DNA of 64,000 nt from Schumannella luteola (GCF_013408685.1 NZ_JACBZY010000001.1:1922001-1986000); one strand, 5' to 3'; positions 15,902-23,288 are shown, counted from the stretch's first letter. A program made the numbers and translations. The notes: a model not told the origin generated them from the letters alone.

Positions 15902-16287
15902 CAGTCTCCGGCCTCCTCGGGAGTCACCGCCTCGTCGCCGCGGTCGGCGGCGAATCGCTCCTCGTGCCGATGGTCTCCGATGGCGCCGACATCGTGATGG
16001 GATGCCGGCGTGGGTTGGATGTCGGTGTCGATCCCGGCTAGGAAATCGGACGGTTCGAAGTGGAGCGCTCGTCCCAGGGCCTCGATGTCGGACAGGGTGA
16101 AGCTCTTGCGCAGCATCAATCGTTCGCTGAGGTAGCTGTCGCTGAGTCCGGCCACGCGGGCGACGGCGGCACGAGACATGTCGACCTCATCGATGCGACG
16201 GATGACCGCACGGGCAGCTGCGACCGCGAAGGGGCTCGGGGCGGGCTCGGCTCTTCTCGGCACAGCCCCGACGGTATCCGAACCCAT
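15901..16287 (-). CDS. Xre-family HTH regulator paired with ImmA
   Basis: 128 residues with a helix-turn-helix at about 30-85 (SRAAVARVAGLSDSYLSERLMLRKSFTLSDIEALGRAL). The C-terminal tail is His/Asp-rich, disordered-looking, and may be the target of the adjacent peptidase. This is the order seen in mobile-element immunity switches and stress repressors. It is divergent from a small HTH gene; the shared upstream region has a perfect palindrome that is its probable operator. What it controls beyond this locus is not visible. Confidence 0.75.
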   Translation of the reverse strand: MGSDTVGAVPRRAEPAPSPFAVAAARAVIRRIDEVDMSRAAVARVAGLSDSYLSERLMLRKSFTLSDIEALGRALHFEPSDFLAGIDTDIQPTPASHHDVGAIGDHRHEERFAADRGDEAVTPEEAGD

Positions 16288-16323
16288 CCGGACGGCGGCG
16301 CTAGAGGCCCCGTTTCATCCCAA

Positions 16324-16343
16324 TGTCCCTATATAGGTTGACA
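16324..16343. promoter_or_regulatory. operator/promoter: palindrome CCTATATAGG abutting TTGACA
   Basis: CCTATATAGG (16328-16337) is a perfect 10-bp palindrome, flanked by TGTC (16324-16327) and GACA (16340-16343) that extend the dyad with a 2-nt offset. It directly touches a consensus -35 TTGACA (16338-16343). The AT-rich patch runs to about 16366 and is strikingly unlike its surroundings. It is well placed to be bound by the Xre protein and to control both directions. Confidence 0.6.
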
Positions 16344-16373
16344 AGCCATCTAAATAAGGAATGCTTGAGGCTC

Positions 16374-16622
16374 GTGAACTCTCCGATTCCCTACGCCGAG
16401 CAGGTCGCGGCTCGGGTCCGGATGGAGATGCGAAACCAGGGCAGACCGATCTCCGAGCTCGCCGCGATCCTCGGCATGGAGAACGTCCGCGACGCTGTCG
16501 CGCTGCACGACGGCGTGGTCGCGCTGTCATTGAGCGACGTCGATCTCATCGCCGCGTGGCTCGAGGTTCCGCGAGCCGCTCTGCTGCGACGGATCTTCGA
16601 CGAGTCGGATCGAGCGTCCTGA
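16374..16622 (+). CDS. small HTH-like protein, 82 aa
   Basis: From GTG 16374 the protein reads NSPIPYAEQVAARVRMEMRNQGRPISELAAILGME and ends VDLIAAWLEVPRAALLRRIF. The pattern of a helix followed by SELAAILGM and a later DLIAAWLEV is that of an Xre/Cro-like fold. An in-frame ATG at 16323 lies inside the operator and is unlikely. GAGG sits 5 nt before the GTG. It is divergent from the Xre-ImmA pair and probably belongs to the same switch, but its role is unknown. Confidence 0.6.
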   Translation: MNSPIPYAEQVAARVRMEMRNQGRPISELAAILGMENVRDAVALHDGVVALSLSDVDLIAAWLEVPRAALLRRIFDESDRAS

Positions 16623-16731
16623 TCGCCACGTCCGGGCGCGCTCGTCCCTCGCCCGGCCGCGCTCACCCGTGTCCGGCCCGACGCTGCCCGAAGGCGGCGG
16701 GCCGGGCCGCATCCTCAGCGGCGACCGCTCC

Positions 16732-17583
16732 TCACGAGCTGAGCGACCGCTGATCCGCGCCGAGCACGCCCAGCAGCGCCAGCGCATCCGCGTCGGGCGA
16801 GCCGACCGGGGCGCTGTAGAGCACGAGGTGCTGGTCGCGTTCGGCGAGGGCGAGCGAGTCGCAGTCGACCGTGATGGGTCCGACGACGGGATGCTGGAAC
16901 GTCTTCGTCAGCATCGGCGCCGACCGCACGTCGTGCTGCTCCCAGAGCCGGGCGAAGGCCGCGCTGCCGGTGCGCAGCTCGTCGATCAGCTCCGCGACCG
17001 ACTCGTCGTCGGGGTAGCGGGCCAGCGTCTGCCGCAGTTCGGACACCGCGTGGTGACGGAACTCCGCGCCGTCGGAGATGCCGTAGAGCGGGCTCGTCTC
17101 CGGATCCGGGTCGAGGAACGCGCGCCGCGCCAGGTTGCGCTCGCGCGGCGCGAGAGCGCCGAAGTCCTCCATGAGCAGGGCGGTGAGGTCGTTCCAGGCG
17201 AGCACCTCGAACGCGGCCGACATCACGAAGCCGGCCGTGTCGGGCAGCCGCTCGAGCAGCACGAGGATGCTCGGCCGCACGTCGCGCCGCAGCTGCTGCG
17301 AGCGGATCGGGGCGGTGCCGGCGAGCGTGTGCAAGTGGTCCGACTCCTCGGGCGTCAGCCGCAGCGCGCCGGCGATCCCGGCGAGCACCTCGGCCGACGG
17401 ACGCGGCGCGCGACCCTGCTCGAGGCGCACGTAGTACTCGGTCGAGATGTGGGCGAGCACCGCGACCTCCTCGCGGCGCAGACCCGGCGTGCGGCGACGC
17501 GGCCCGGCCGGCAGACCGACATCCTCGGGGCTCCGCCGCTCGCGACGGCCGCGCAGGAAGGCGGCGAGCTCCTGTCTGTCCAC
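16732..17583 (-). CDS. MmyB-like helix-turn-helix repressor
   Basis: 283 residues. The N-terminal HTH (about 5-75) has the family-defining GLRREEVAVLAHISTEYYVRLEQGRAP. The rest is the MmyB ligand-binding PAS-like domain (AFEVLAWNDLTALLM, FDPDPET-type segment, LWEQHDVR, HPVVGPITVDCD), which in a known structure holds a fatty acid. Members repress an adjacent, usually divergent, SDR gene, exactly the arrangement here (86 nt gap with a dyad). Confidence 0.85.
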   Translation of the reverse strand: MDRQELAAFLRGRRERRSPEDVGLPAGPRRRTPGLRREEVAVLAHISTEYYVRLEQGRAPRPSAEVLAGIAGALRLTPEESDHLHTLAGTAPIRSQQLRRDVRPSILVLLERLPDTAGFVMSAAFEVLAWNDLTALLMEDFGALAPRERNLARRAFLDPDPETSPLYGISDGAEFRHHAVSELRQTLARYPDDESVAELIDELRTGSAAFARLWEQHDVRSAPMLTKTFQHPVVGPITVDCDSLALAERDQHLVLYSAPVGSPDADALALLGVLGADQRSLSS

Positions 17584-17618
17584 GCCCCCAGTGTGCGCTC
17601 CCGCGCCCGCTGCAGCCT

Positions 17619-17633
17619 GGTACCGCCTGTACC
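17619..17633. promoter_or_regulatory. putative MmyB operator GGTAC-N5-GTACC
   Basis: Perfect 5-bp arms GGTAC and GTACC around CGCCT, 36 nt before the SDR start and 35 nt beyond the regulator start, in the divergent promoter region. Confidence 0.5.
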
Positions 17634-17669
17634 TGAATGGGATGCGCGGCCGCGACGACGCTCGGAGGC

Positions 17670-18449
17670 ATGACGAATCACGACATCCAGCCCGCCGGCC
17701 TGCTCGCCGGCAAGGTCATCTTCATCAGCGGCGCGAGCCGCGGGATCGGCGCCGCCGCGGCCCGGCTCTTCGCCGCCGAGGGCGCGTCGGTCGTGCTCGG
17801 CGCCCGCGGAGCCGATGCGCTCGACGGCGTCGTCGCCGACATCCGCGAGCACGGCGGCACGGCGGATGCGGTGGCCCTCGACCTCGCTGACGACGCCAGC
17901 ATCCGCGCGGCCCTCGCCCGCGTCGACGAACTGCACGGCCGCCTCGACGGCGCCTTCAACAACGCCGCCGTCGTTCAGCACCCCGGCCCGCTCGATCAGA
18001 CGAGCGACGACGACATCCAGCAGCAGTTCGCGGTCAACTTCCGTGCGCACTGGGTCGCCATGAACGCCGAGGCAGAGCTCATGCGCCGTTCGGGAGGCGG
18101 CGCGATCGTCAACACCTCGAGCATCGGCGCGCGTCGCGCCAACCCCACGCTGCCGGCCTATGGCGCCATGAAGCGCGCCCTCGACAGCATCACCGAGTCG
18201 GCCGCCGTGACCTGGGCGCCGGCCGGCATCCGCGTCAACGGGCTGCACCCTGGCGGCACCGCGACCGACATGATCGCCCAGTGGGAGTCGTCGACGCCCG
18301 GCGTGACCGCGCAGATCAACGCCTCGATCCCGATGGGTCGCATGGCCGAGCCCGTCGAGGTCGCCCAGGTCGCCGCGTTCCTGCTCAGCGACCGCGCTTC
18401 GATCGTCACGGGCGCGATCGTGCCCGTCGACGGGGGAGCGGGCGCCTGA
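17670..18449 (+). CDS. short-chain dehydrogenase/reductase (classical SDR)
   Basis: 259 residues. The cofactor motif GASRGIGAA follows KVIFIS near residue 20, FNNAAVV is the NNAG-like motif, and the active site has a Ser in TSSIGA and Tyr-x3-Lys in YGAMKRAL. It ends with the family C-terminus (GAIVPVDGGAGA). NAD(P)-dependent oxidoreductase; substrate unknown. ATG 17670 has a CGGAGG Shine-Dalgarno; an ATG at 17637 would give a longer N-terminus of unlikely composition. Probably repressed by the divergent MmyB-like protein. Confidence 0.85.
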   Translation: MTNHDIQPAGLLAGKVIFISGASRGIGAAAARLFAAEGASVVLGARGADALDGVVADIREHGGTADAVALDLADDASIRAALARVDELHGRLDGAFNNAAVVQHPGPLDQTSDDDIQQQFAVNFRAHWVAMNAEAELMRRSGGGAIVNTSSIGARRANPTLPAYGAMKRALDSITESAAVTWAPAGIRVNGLHPGGTATDMIAQWESSTPGVTAQINASIPMGRMAEPVEVAQVAAFLLSDRASIVTGAIVPVDGGAGA

Positions 18450-18503
18450 GCCGAACGGGCCGCGGGAGAGTTCGCCAGCGTCGGCCGGCGCGAGAAGGAA
18501 GGG

Positions 18504-18576
18504 TGGGCCCGGTGGGGCTCGAACCCACGACCCGCGGATTAAAAGTCCGATGCTCTGCCAACTGAGCTACAGGCCC
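18504..18576 (-). tRNA. tRNA-Lys (anticodon TTT)
   Basis: 73 nt on the minus strand. Acceptor stem GGGCCTG pairs with CGGGCCC (one G-T wobble), discriminator A, D-arm with GCTCAGTTGGCAGAGC, anticodon loop CTTTTAA (anticodon TTT) and T-arm GTGGGTTCGAGCCCCAC. CCA is not encoded. The cloverleaf appears intact. tRNA-Lys genes are common integration sites, but no integrase or direct-repeat attachment site was seen. Confidence 0.95.
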
Positions 18577-18644
18577 GATCGCTCCCCAGGATACTGACGA
18601 TTCGACGGTCGCCGTGCGACCGGCGGTGCGCTCGCCGCCGGTCG

Positions 18645-18650
18645 TACGCT
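18645..18650 (+). promoter_or_regulatory. leaderless -10 box TACGCT
   Basis: Ends 6 nt before ATG 18657; the six intervening bases, GGAGGG, also look like a Shine-Dalgarno, so either mode of initiation is possible. Confidence 0.45.
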
Positions 18651-18656
18651 GGAGGG

Positions 18657-19286
18657 ATGGCGGAACGGTTCCACAAGCCGGCGCGCATCCCCAACGACCA
18701 CTTCGAATACCACGTGGGCGGCGAGGATCCGGCGGTCACCCTGCGGCGCGCGCACGAGTCGGCGGCCGCGCTGCTCGCCCGCGCGCGGCAGACCACCGAC
18801 GAGGGCGTCGTCGACCGACTGCTGACGCACACTGACGAGCACGGTCTCGACCTGGTCGCGCAGCTGTGGGCGGCCGCCGGACCGCACACGCTGCCGGGAG
18901 CGCTCTGGCGCCTCTATCTGCTGCGCACGGCCGTGCGCGACGACCCGAACGGCGCGGCGCTCGCCTATCGCACCGGCGCCGCCGCGCTGAGCACGATCGA
19001 CCCGGTCGTCGCCGGGGCGTCCGAGCCGACCGGCCCCGAGCAGATCAGCGCGCTGGCCGATGAGATCCTGCGCGGCGTCTTCCAGGGCGACCTCGGCTCG
19101 GCGCTCGAGCGCGCATCCGCCTACTGCCGCATCTGCGCCGTCGGCTGGGCCGAGCTGGCGGATGCGCGCGACCCGGCCGATCCCGAGCACGCCACCGCGC
19201 TCACGGCCCGCGCGGCGCGCTTCGACAGCTTCGGCGACGACCTCGATCAGGCCGCTCGGCTCGAGCGGCGCGATCAGCTGACCTGA
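18657..19286 (+). CDS. conserved hypothetical protein, 209 aa
   Basis: Predicted soluble and helical, with the opening HKPARIPNDHFEYHVGGEDPAVTLRRAHESAAALL and a core LWRLYLLRTAVRDDPNGAALAYRTG. The protein resembles a Microbacteriaceae-type hypothetical family that I have seen misnamed as an RNA polymerase subunit; nothing in it looks like RNA polymerase. One CxxC (YCRICAVGW). No membrane segment. It stands alone between the tRNA gene and the sigK leader. Function unknown. Confidence 0.65.
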   Translation: MAERFHKPARIPNDHFEYHVGGEDPAVTLRRAHESAAALLARARQTTDEGVVDRLLTHTDEHGLDLVAQLWAAAGPHTLPGALWRLYLLRTAVRDDPNGAALAYRTGAAALSTIDPVVAGASEPTGPEQISALADEILRGVFQGDLGSALERASAYCRICAVGWAELADARDPADPEHATALTARAARFDSFGDDLDQAARLERRDQLT

Positions 19287-19360
19287 GACCGGCTGGACGG
19301 CGTCGACTCGGAGTCGGCTCGCGGTGCGAGCAATCGACGCCGGACCCGGACACAGAAGAA

Positions 19361-19436
19361 CCGGGCCGCAGAACGCCTCTCGGCGCAAGGCCGCTCGAAG
19401 CGGCTGAATTTGGAGCCCGGGGTTACTGCGGCCCGG
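19361..19436. ncRNA. candidate structured RNA: 11-bp outer stem with inner hairpin
   Basis: CCGGGCCGCAG (19361-19371) pairs perfectly with CTGCGGCCCGG (19426-19436). Inside, GCCGC-TCGAA-GCGGC (19390-19404) forms a second hairpin, and a less GC-rich single-stranded stretch follows (TGAATTTGGAG). On the minus strand the outer stem is followed by TTCTTCTGT, a weak U-rich tail, so a minus-strand small RNA ending there is possible; on the plus strand it would be part of the sigK leader. Not assigned to any known class. Confidence 0.35.
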
Positions 19437-19564
19437 CCGAGCCAGTGTAACGAGAGTGCGAGCGAGCTCGCTGATCGAGCGCGTCCCGGCAACGGCCCGG
19501 GCGTGTCATCCCCGGATCCCGCGACTCGTCGCGCGCGGTGGGCGCCGCATCCCACCCGATCGGG

Positions 19565-19589
19565 GGTGCGGATTCGAGAAGTCCGCACC
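19565..19589. other. hairpin GGTGCGGA-N9-TCCGCACC
   Basis: Perfect 8-bp arms around TTCGAGAAG, the second of three hairpins before sigK. It may be RNA structure or a protein-binding dyad. Confidence 0.45.
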
Positions 19590-19658
19590 AAACCCGTCCG
19601 CTCCGCACCCCGAACACCTTCATGTCACCGGCTCGCCCGACGCCGGTGCCCACGTACC

Positions 19659-19694
19659 CGGTGGGGGCGGACGTCCCAGTCGACGCCCCCACCG
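19659..19694 (+). promoter_or_regulatory. 11-bp hairpin in the sigK leader
   Basis: CGGTGGGGGCG (19659-19669) pairs perfectly with CGCCCCCACCG (19684-19694) across 14 nt. It ends 32 nt upstream of the GGGAAGGAG ribosome-binding site. It could attenuate transcription or affect sigK translation. Confidence 0.45.
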
Positions 19695-19726
19695 ATCCAC
19701 CCCGTCGGACGAGCGCCTCACGAGGC

Positions 19727-19735
19727 GGGAAGGAG
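19727..19735 (+). promoter_or_regulatory. strong Shine-Dalgarno GGGAAGGAG of sigK
   Basis: GGGAAGGAG lies 6 nt before ATG 19742 and decides that start over the in-frame ATG 19811, which has no such site. Confidence 0.65.
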
Positions 19736-19741
19736 CTGGCG

Positions 19742-20407
19742 ATGACCTCGATTCTGGTGTCGCGCTCCGCATCCGACGTTCACGCATCGGAGCGTGCGAA
19801 GCTGATCGGCATGGCCGACGACGCGATCCCCGAGACGGGCGCCGACCCAACCCCTCAGCCCGAGACGAGTTCGGAGGAGCTGCTCGAGCAGATCGCCGGC
19901 GGCGACCGCACCGCATTCGCCCAGCTCTACGACCGGCTCTCGGCGCGCGTCTTCGGACTCGTGAAGCGCTTGCTGCGCGACCACTCCCAGTCGGAGGAGG
20001 TCACGCAGGAGATCTTCCTCGAGATCTGGCAGGGCGCCTCGAACTACGACCACACCAAGGGCGGCGCGATCTCGTGGATCCTCACGATGACCCACCGCCG
20101 CGCGGTCGACCGCATCCGCGCTTCGCAGGCCAGCCGTGACCGCGACACCCGCATCGGAATCCGCGACTGGGAGCCCGACGTCGACGTCGTCTCCGAGAAC
20201 GTCGAGGTGCGCGTCGAGAACGAGCGCGTCAAGGTCGCACTCGGCCGGCTCACTGACCTGCAGCGCCAAGCCGTCGTGCTCGCCTACTACGGCGGCTATT
20301 CTCACCGCGAGGTGTCGGAGATGCTGCACATCCCGATCGGAACCGTGAAGACCCGACTGCGCGACGGCATGATCCGTCTGCGCGATGAGATGGGAGTGAC
20401 CTCGTGA
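19742..20407 (+). CDS. sigK: ECF RNA polymerase sigma factor SigK
   Basis: 221 residues from the ATG with the strong Shine-Dalgarno; the conserved protein proper begins near residue 40. Region 2 (about 60-130): FAQLYDRLSARVFGLVKRLL, SEEVTQEIFLEIW, GGAISWILTMTHRRAVDRIR. Region 4 (about 165-215): LTDLQRQAVVLAYYGGYSHREVSEMLHIPIGTVKTRLRDG. This is the SigK/ECF19 pattern, confirmed by the RskA gene overlapping its stop (GTGA). SigK is released when RskA is degraded and then transcribes its own operon. The long hairpin-rich leader suggests extra control. Confidence 0.9.
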   Translation: MTSILVSRSASDVHASERAKLIGMADDAIPETGADPTPQPETSSEELLEQIAGGDRTAFAQLYDRLSARVFGLVKRLLRDHSQSEEVTQEIFLEIWQGASNYDHTKGGAISWILTMTHRRAVDRIRASQASRDRDTRIGIRDWEPDVDVVSENVEVRVENERVKVALGRLTDLQRQAVVLAYYGGYSHREVSEMLHIPIGTVKTRLRDGMIRLRDEMGVTS

Positions 20408-21225
20408 CCGCCGACGACCGTCGCCGTGACGAACTCGCCGCGCTGACCGGAGCCTGGGCTCTGGATGCGTTGAGCGACGCCGAGCGCGCCGAGTTCGAGA
20501 GCTTCCTCGCCGACGCCGATGAGGTACGCGCCGAGGCCACCGAGTTCGCCGATACCGCCGTCTACCTGGGCCTGGCCGTCGAGCCGGAGAAGCCCTCCGC
20601 CGAGCTGCGGGCGAGCATCCTGGATGCCATCGTCGACCTGCCTCAGCAGAATGCTCCTGCTGTCGCGCCGGTGTCGATCGTGCCCGCGCTCCCCGAGCAG
20701 GAGCCTGTCGCTCCGAGCCGCATCTCGACGGAAGCGCCGGCTCAGCCGACGCCCGCCGAACTCAAGGCGCGGTCGCGCTGGTCGGGCGCCCGTGCGGCTC
20801 TGGTCTCGGTCGCCGCCGGTCTCGTCGTGGTCGGTGCCGTCGTGGGCGGTGCCGTCGGCCTGCCTGTGCTTCAGCAGAACCAGGAGATCAGCGCCGTCAC
20901 GTCCGCCTCGGATGTGCAGCGCGCCTCGGCCGACGTCGCCGGCGGCGGCAGCGCCGAGCTCGCCTGGTCGCCGTCGCTGGAGCGCTCGGTGCTCACGACC
21001 CGTGATCTCGACGGGCTCAGCGCTGATGAGGTCTACCAGCTCTGGTACATCGACGGGAAGGGCGCCGCGACCTCGGCCGGCACTTTCCGCGCCGGTCACG
21101 ACTCTGCGACGACGCCGCTCAGCGGCGACTACGCCAAGGGCGACACGATCGGCGTGACGGTCGAGCCCAAGGGCGGATCGAAGCAGCCGACGACGGCTCC
21201 GATCGTCGCCATCACGACCGCCTGA
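20404..21225 (+). CDS. rskA: anti-sigma-K factor RskA
   Basis: 273 residues. The N-terminal cytoplasmic anti-sigma part has ELAALTGAWALDALSDAERAEFESFL (Asp/Glu instead of the zinc HCC motif, as usual for RskA). One membrane helix lies at about residues 135-160 (AALVSVAAGLVVVGAVVGGAVGL). The extracytoplasmic part is the RskA C-terminal domain, with the fold motif YQLWYIDGKGAATSAGTF. It holds SigK at the membrane until regulated proteolysis. The GTG start overlaps the sigK stop. Confidence 0.92.
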   Translation: MTADDRRRDELAALTGAWALDALSDAERAEFESFLADADEVRAEATEFADTAVYLGLAVEPEKPSAELRASILDAIVDLPQQNAPAVAPVSIVPALPEQEPVAPSRISTEAPAQPTPAELKARSRWSGARAALVSVAAGLVVVGAVVGGAVGLPVLQQNQEISAVTSASDVQRASADVAGGGSAELAWSPSLERSVLTTRDLDGLSADEVYQLWYIDGKGAATSAGTFRAGHDSATTPLSGDYAKGDTIGVTVEPKGGSKQPTTAPIVAITTA

Positions 21226-21242
21226 GGCGGTTCGGATGTCAT

Positions 21243-21282
21243 CGACCTCCGTGCGCACGGCTGCGCCTGCGCACGGAGGTCG
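21243..21282 (+). promoter_or_regulatory. 15-bp perfect hairpin that buries the gtrA Shine-Dalgarno
   Basis: CGACCTCCGTGCGCA (21243-21257) pairs perfectly with 21268-21282 over a 10-nt loop. The 3' arm contains GGAGGT (21275-21280), just upstream of GTG 21284. It may be the terminator of sigK-rskA, a switch on gtrA translation, or both. No U tract follows. Confidence 0.55.
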
Positions 21283-21283
21283 C

Positions 21284-21811
21284 GTGGCGCGCTGGCGGGC
21301 GGCACTGCGTCGTCTGACCGCCTTCGGCATCGTCGGCGCGATCGCCTTCGTGGTGGATGCGGGACTCTTCAACCTGCTGCGCGCCACCGTGCTCGCCGAG
21401 GAGGTCGTGATCGCGAAGGTCCTCGCCGCCACGGTGTCGATCGCGGTGGCGTGGATCGGGCATCGCACGCTCGTGTTCCGCCGTCGTCGGGAGCAGTCGC
21501 TCGGCCGGGAGCTCGGCATGTTCGTGCTGGCGAACCTGGGCGGCCTGCTCATCGCCGCCGGCTGCCTCTGGGTCTCGCACGACCTGCTCGGGCTGCGCAG
21601 CGTCGTGGCCGACAACGTCGCGGGCAATCTGATCGGGGTGGCGCTCGGCACGGCGTTCCGGTTCGCGTGCTATCAGCTGATCGTGTTCCGGGCGCCCGTG
21701 TCGGCATCCGATGACAGCGGCGACGCGGCTCAGCCGAAGTCGCCGGCCGCGAAGCGCTCGGCGAATCCGCTCGCCGGCGTTCCGAGCGCGTCCGCGACCG
21801 GCGCCGACTGA
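21284..21811 (+). CDS. GtrA-family membrane protein
   Basis: 175 residues from GTG 21284, which is preceded by GGAGGT; ATG 21236 is in frame but would put the 15-bp hairpin in coding sequence. Four membrane helices: FGIVGAIAFVVDAGLFNLL, VVIAKVLAATVSIAVAWIG, LGMFVLANLGGLLIAAGCLWV and VAGNLIGVALGTAFRFACYQLIVF. This is the GtrA/DPMS flippase-like fold, linked to moving or anchoring polyprenyl-phosphate sugars. The Ala/Ser-rich C-terminal tail overlaps the convergent modC gene by 82 nt. Confidence 0.75.
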   Translation: MARWRAALRRLTAFGIVGAIAFVVDAGLFNLLRATVLAEEVVIAKVLAATVSIAVAWIGHRTLVFRRRREQSLGRELGMFVLANLGGLLIAAGCLWVSHDLLGLRSVVADNVAGNLIGVALGTAFRFACYQLIVFRAPVSASDDSGDAAQPKSPAAKRSANPLAGVPSASATGAD

Positions 21812-22458
21812 ACGACCCGGCCCACCTCCATCACCATCAGGCGCGAAGCCAGCTGCGTGACGTCGGCGCGGCTGTGCGTGATCACGATCGCCGGCCCGGC
21901 GAAACGGGTGAGGTGGTCGGTCAGCTCGTCGCGCATCGCCACCCGGGTCTCCGCATCGAGGGCTGCGAGAGGCTCGTCGAGCAGCAGCAGCTCCGGATCG
22001 CTCGCGAGAGCGCGCGCGAGCGCGACCCGCTGAGCCTGTCCGCCCGAGATCTCGTGCGGCCGGCGACCCTGTGCGCTCGCGAGCCCGACGCGATCGAGCC
22101 ATTCACGGGCGATGCCGCGCGCATCCACGCGCGTCGCCCCGCGCGCCCGCGGCCCGAAGGCCACGTTGTCGAGCAGCGTGAGGTGCGGGAACAGCAGGTA
22201 GTCCTGGAAGACGTAGCCGATGCGCCGGTCGGCGGTCGGCAGCTCCCTGCCGCTTGAGGTGTCGGCGAGAGTCCGAGCGCCCAGCTGGATGCGGCCGTCG
22301 GCGAGCGGCACGATGCCGGCGAGCGCCTGCAGCAGCGTCGATTTGCCCGCGCCATTCGGTCCGACGACGGCCAGGGTCTGGCCCGGCTCCACGGTCAGGC
22401 GCACGTCGATATCGAAGCCACCCCGGCGGGCTCCGACCTGCGCCTCGAGCGCTGTCAC
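21730..22458 (-). CDS. modC: molybdate ABC transporter ATP-binding protein, short form
   Basis: 242 residues. Walker A GPNGAGKST, Q-loop in YVFQDYLLFPHLTLLDNVAFG, signature SGGQAQRVALARAL, Walker B LLLLDEPLAAL and switch His in VITHSRADV. Full-length ModC has a C-terminal TOBE domain and about 350 residues; here it ends right after the ATPase domain, and the nearby HTH-TOBE protein may take over molybdate sensing. Start GTG 22458 overlaps the modB stop. The 3' end overlaps gtrA by 82 nt. It powers import of molybdate. Confidence 0.85.
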   Translation of the reverse strand: MTALEAQVGARRGGFDIDVRLTVEPGQTLAVVGPNGAGKSTLLQALAGIVPLADGRIQLGARTLADTSSGRELPTADRRIGYVFQDYLLFPHLTLLDNVAFGPRARGATRVDARGIAREWLDRVGLASAQGRRPHEISGGQAQRVALARALASDPELLLLDEPLAALDAETRVAMRDELTDHLTRFAGPAIVITHSRADVTQLASRLMVMEVGRVVQSAPVADALGTPASGFAERFAAGDFG

Positions 22459-23288
22459 GATGCGAGCCCCGGGATCCACCGGTCGCGCAGACTGACCAGC
22501 ACGACCAGCGACACCGCCATGAGGACGAGGGCCAGAGCGATCGCGGCATCCGGATCGGTCTGCAGCTGGAGGTAGGTCGCGAGCGGCAGCGTCTGCGTGA
22601 TGCCGGGGAAGCTGCCGGCGAAGGTCACGGTCGCCCCGAACTCGCCCAACGCCCGGGTGAAGCACAGCAGGGCGCCGGCGCTGAGTCCTGGCCAGATGAG
22701 GGGGAGCGTCACCCGGCGCAGGATCGTCCACCGGCTCGCTCCGAGCGTCGCCGCGGCGACCTCGAAGCGGCGGTCGGAGGCACCGAGGGCGCCCTCGACC
22801 GCCAGCACGAGGAACGGCATCGACACGAAGACCTGCGCGATGACGGCGGCCGCCGTCGTGAACGGGATGGTGATGCCGAACCACGAGTCGAGCAGCGATC
22901 CGAGCACCCCGCGTCGCCCCAGCAGCAGCAGCAGCGCCACACCGCCGACGACCGGCGGCAGCACGAGCGGCACCGTCACCAGGGCGCGCAGCAGACGTCG
23001 AGGAATCGAGGGCCATTTCCGGGTGCGCCCCAGCGCGAGCGCGAGCGGCACCCCGAGCAGCAGGCTGATGACCGTCGACGCCGCCGCGGTCGTGAGCGAG
23101 AGTCCGAGCGCCTGCACGACGCTCGCCTGCGCGACCACCGAGCCGAGCTCGCTCCAGGGGGCGCGCACGACGAGGGCGACGAGCGGCAGCACGAGCACCG
23201 CCAGCGCGACGAGTGCCGGGATCCAGACGACCCCGGCACTCGCCGCGCGTACCGGGCGAGGCCGGGATGCTCGCTCAGGCCGCGCCAA
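22455..23288 (-). CDS. modB: molybdate ABC transporter permease
   Basis: About 277 residues with five or six membrane helices and the permease EAA loop (EVAAATLGASRWTILRRVTLPLIWPGL); the stretch FTRALGEFGATVTFAGSFPG is typical of ModB. It forms the membrane channel with ModC. The start is uncertain: TTG 23288, overlapping modA by 14 nt, gives a sensible N-terminus, while the in-frame ATG at 23372 is deep inside modA and later GTG codons would cut the first helix. Confidence 0.82.
   Translation of the reverse strand: MARPERASRPRPVRAASAGVVWIPALVALAVLVLPLVALVVRAPWSELGSVVAQASVVQALGLSLTTAAASTVISLLLGVPLALALGRTRKWPSIPRRLLRALVTVPLVLPPVVGGVALLLLLGRRGVLGSLLDSWFGITIPFTTAAAVIAQVFVSMPFLVLAVEGALGASDRRFEVAAATLGASRWTILRRVTLPLIWPGLSAGALLCFTRALGEFGATVTFAGSFPGITQTLPLATYLQLQTDPDAAIALALVLMAVSLVVLVSLRDRWIPGLAS

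Larger units (their letters stand above)
19287..19741. other. 455-nt gene-free interval rich in hairpins upstream of sigK
   Basis: No convincing gene on either strand. It holds three strong inverted repeats in a row (19361-19436, 19565-19589, 19659-19694) and ends with a strong Shine-Dalgarno for sigK. It could be a long regulated leader, contain a separate small RNA, or both. Confidence 0.6.

Noticed and set aside
15901-16622. Prophage immunity region
   Set aside because: Xre, ImmA and a small HTH gene are reminiscent, but no phage structural, replication or integrase genes are nearby.
18504-18576. tRNA-Lys as an integration site for a genomic island
   Set aside because: No integrase and no direct repeat of the tRNA 3' end found within the window; flanking genes look resident.
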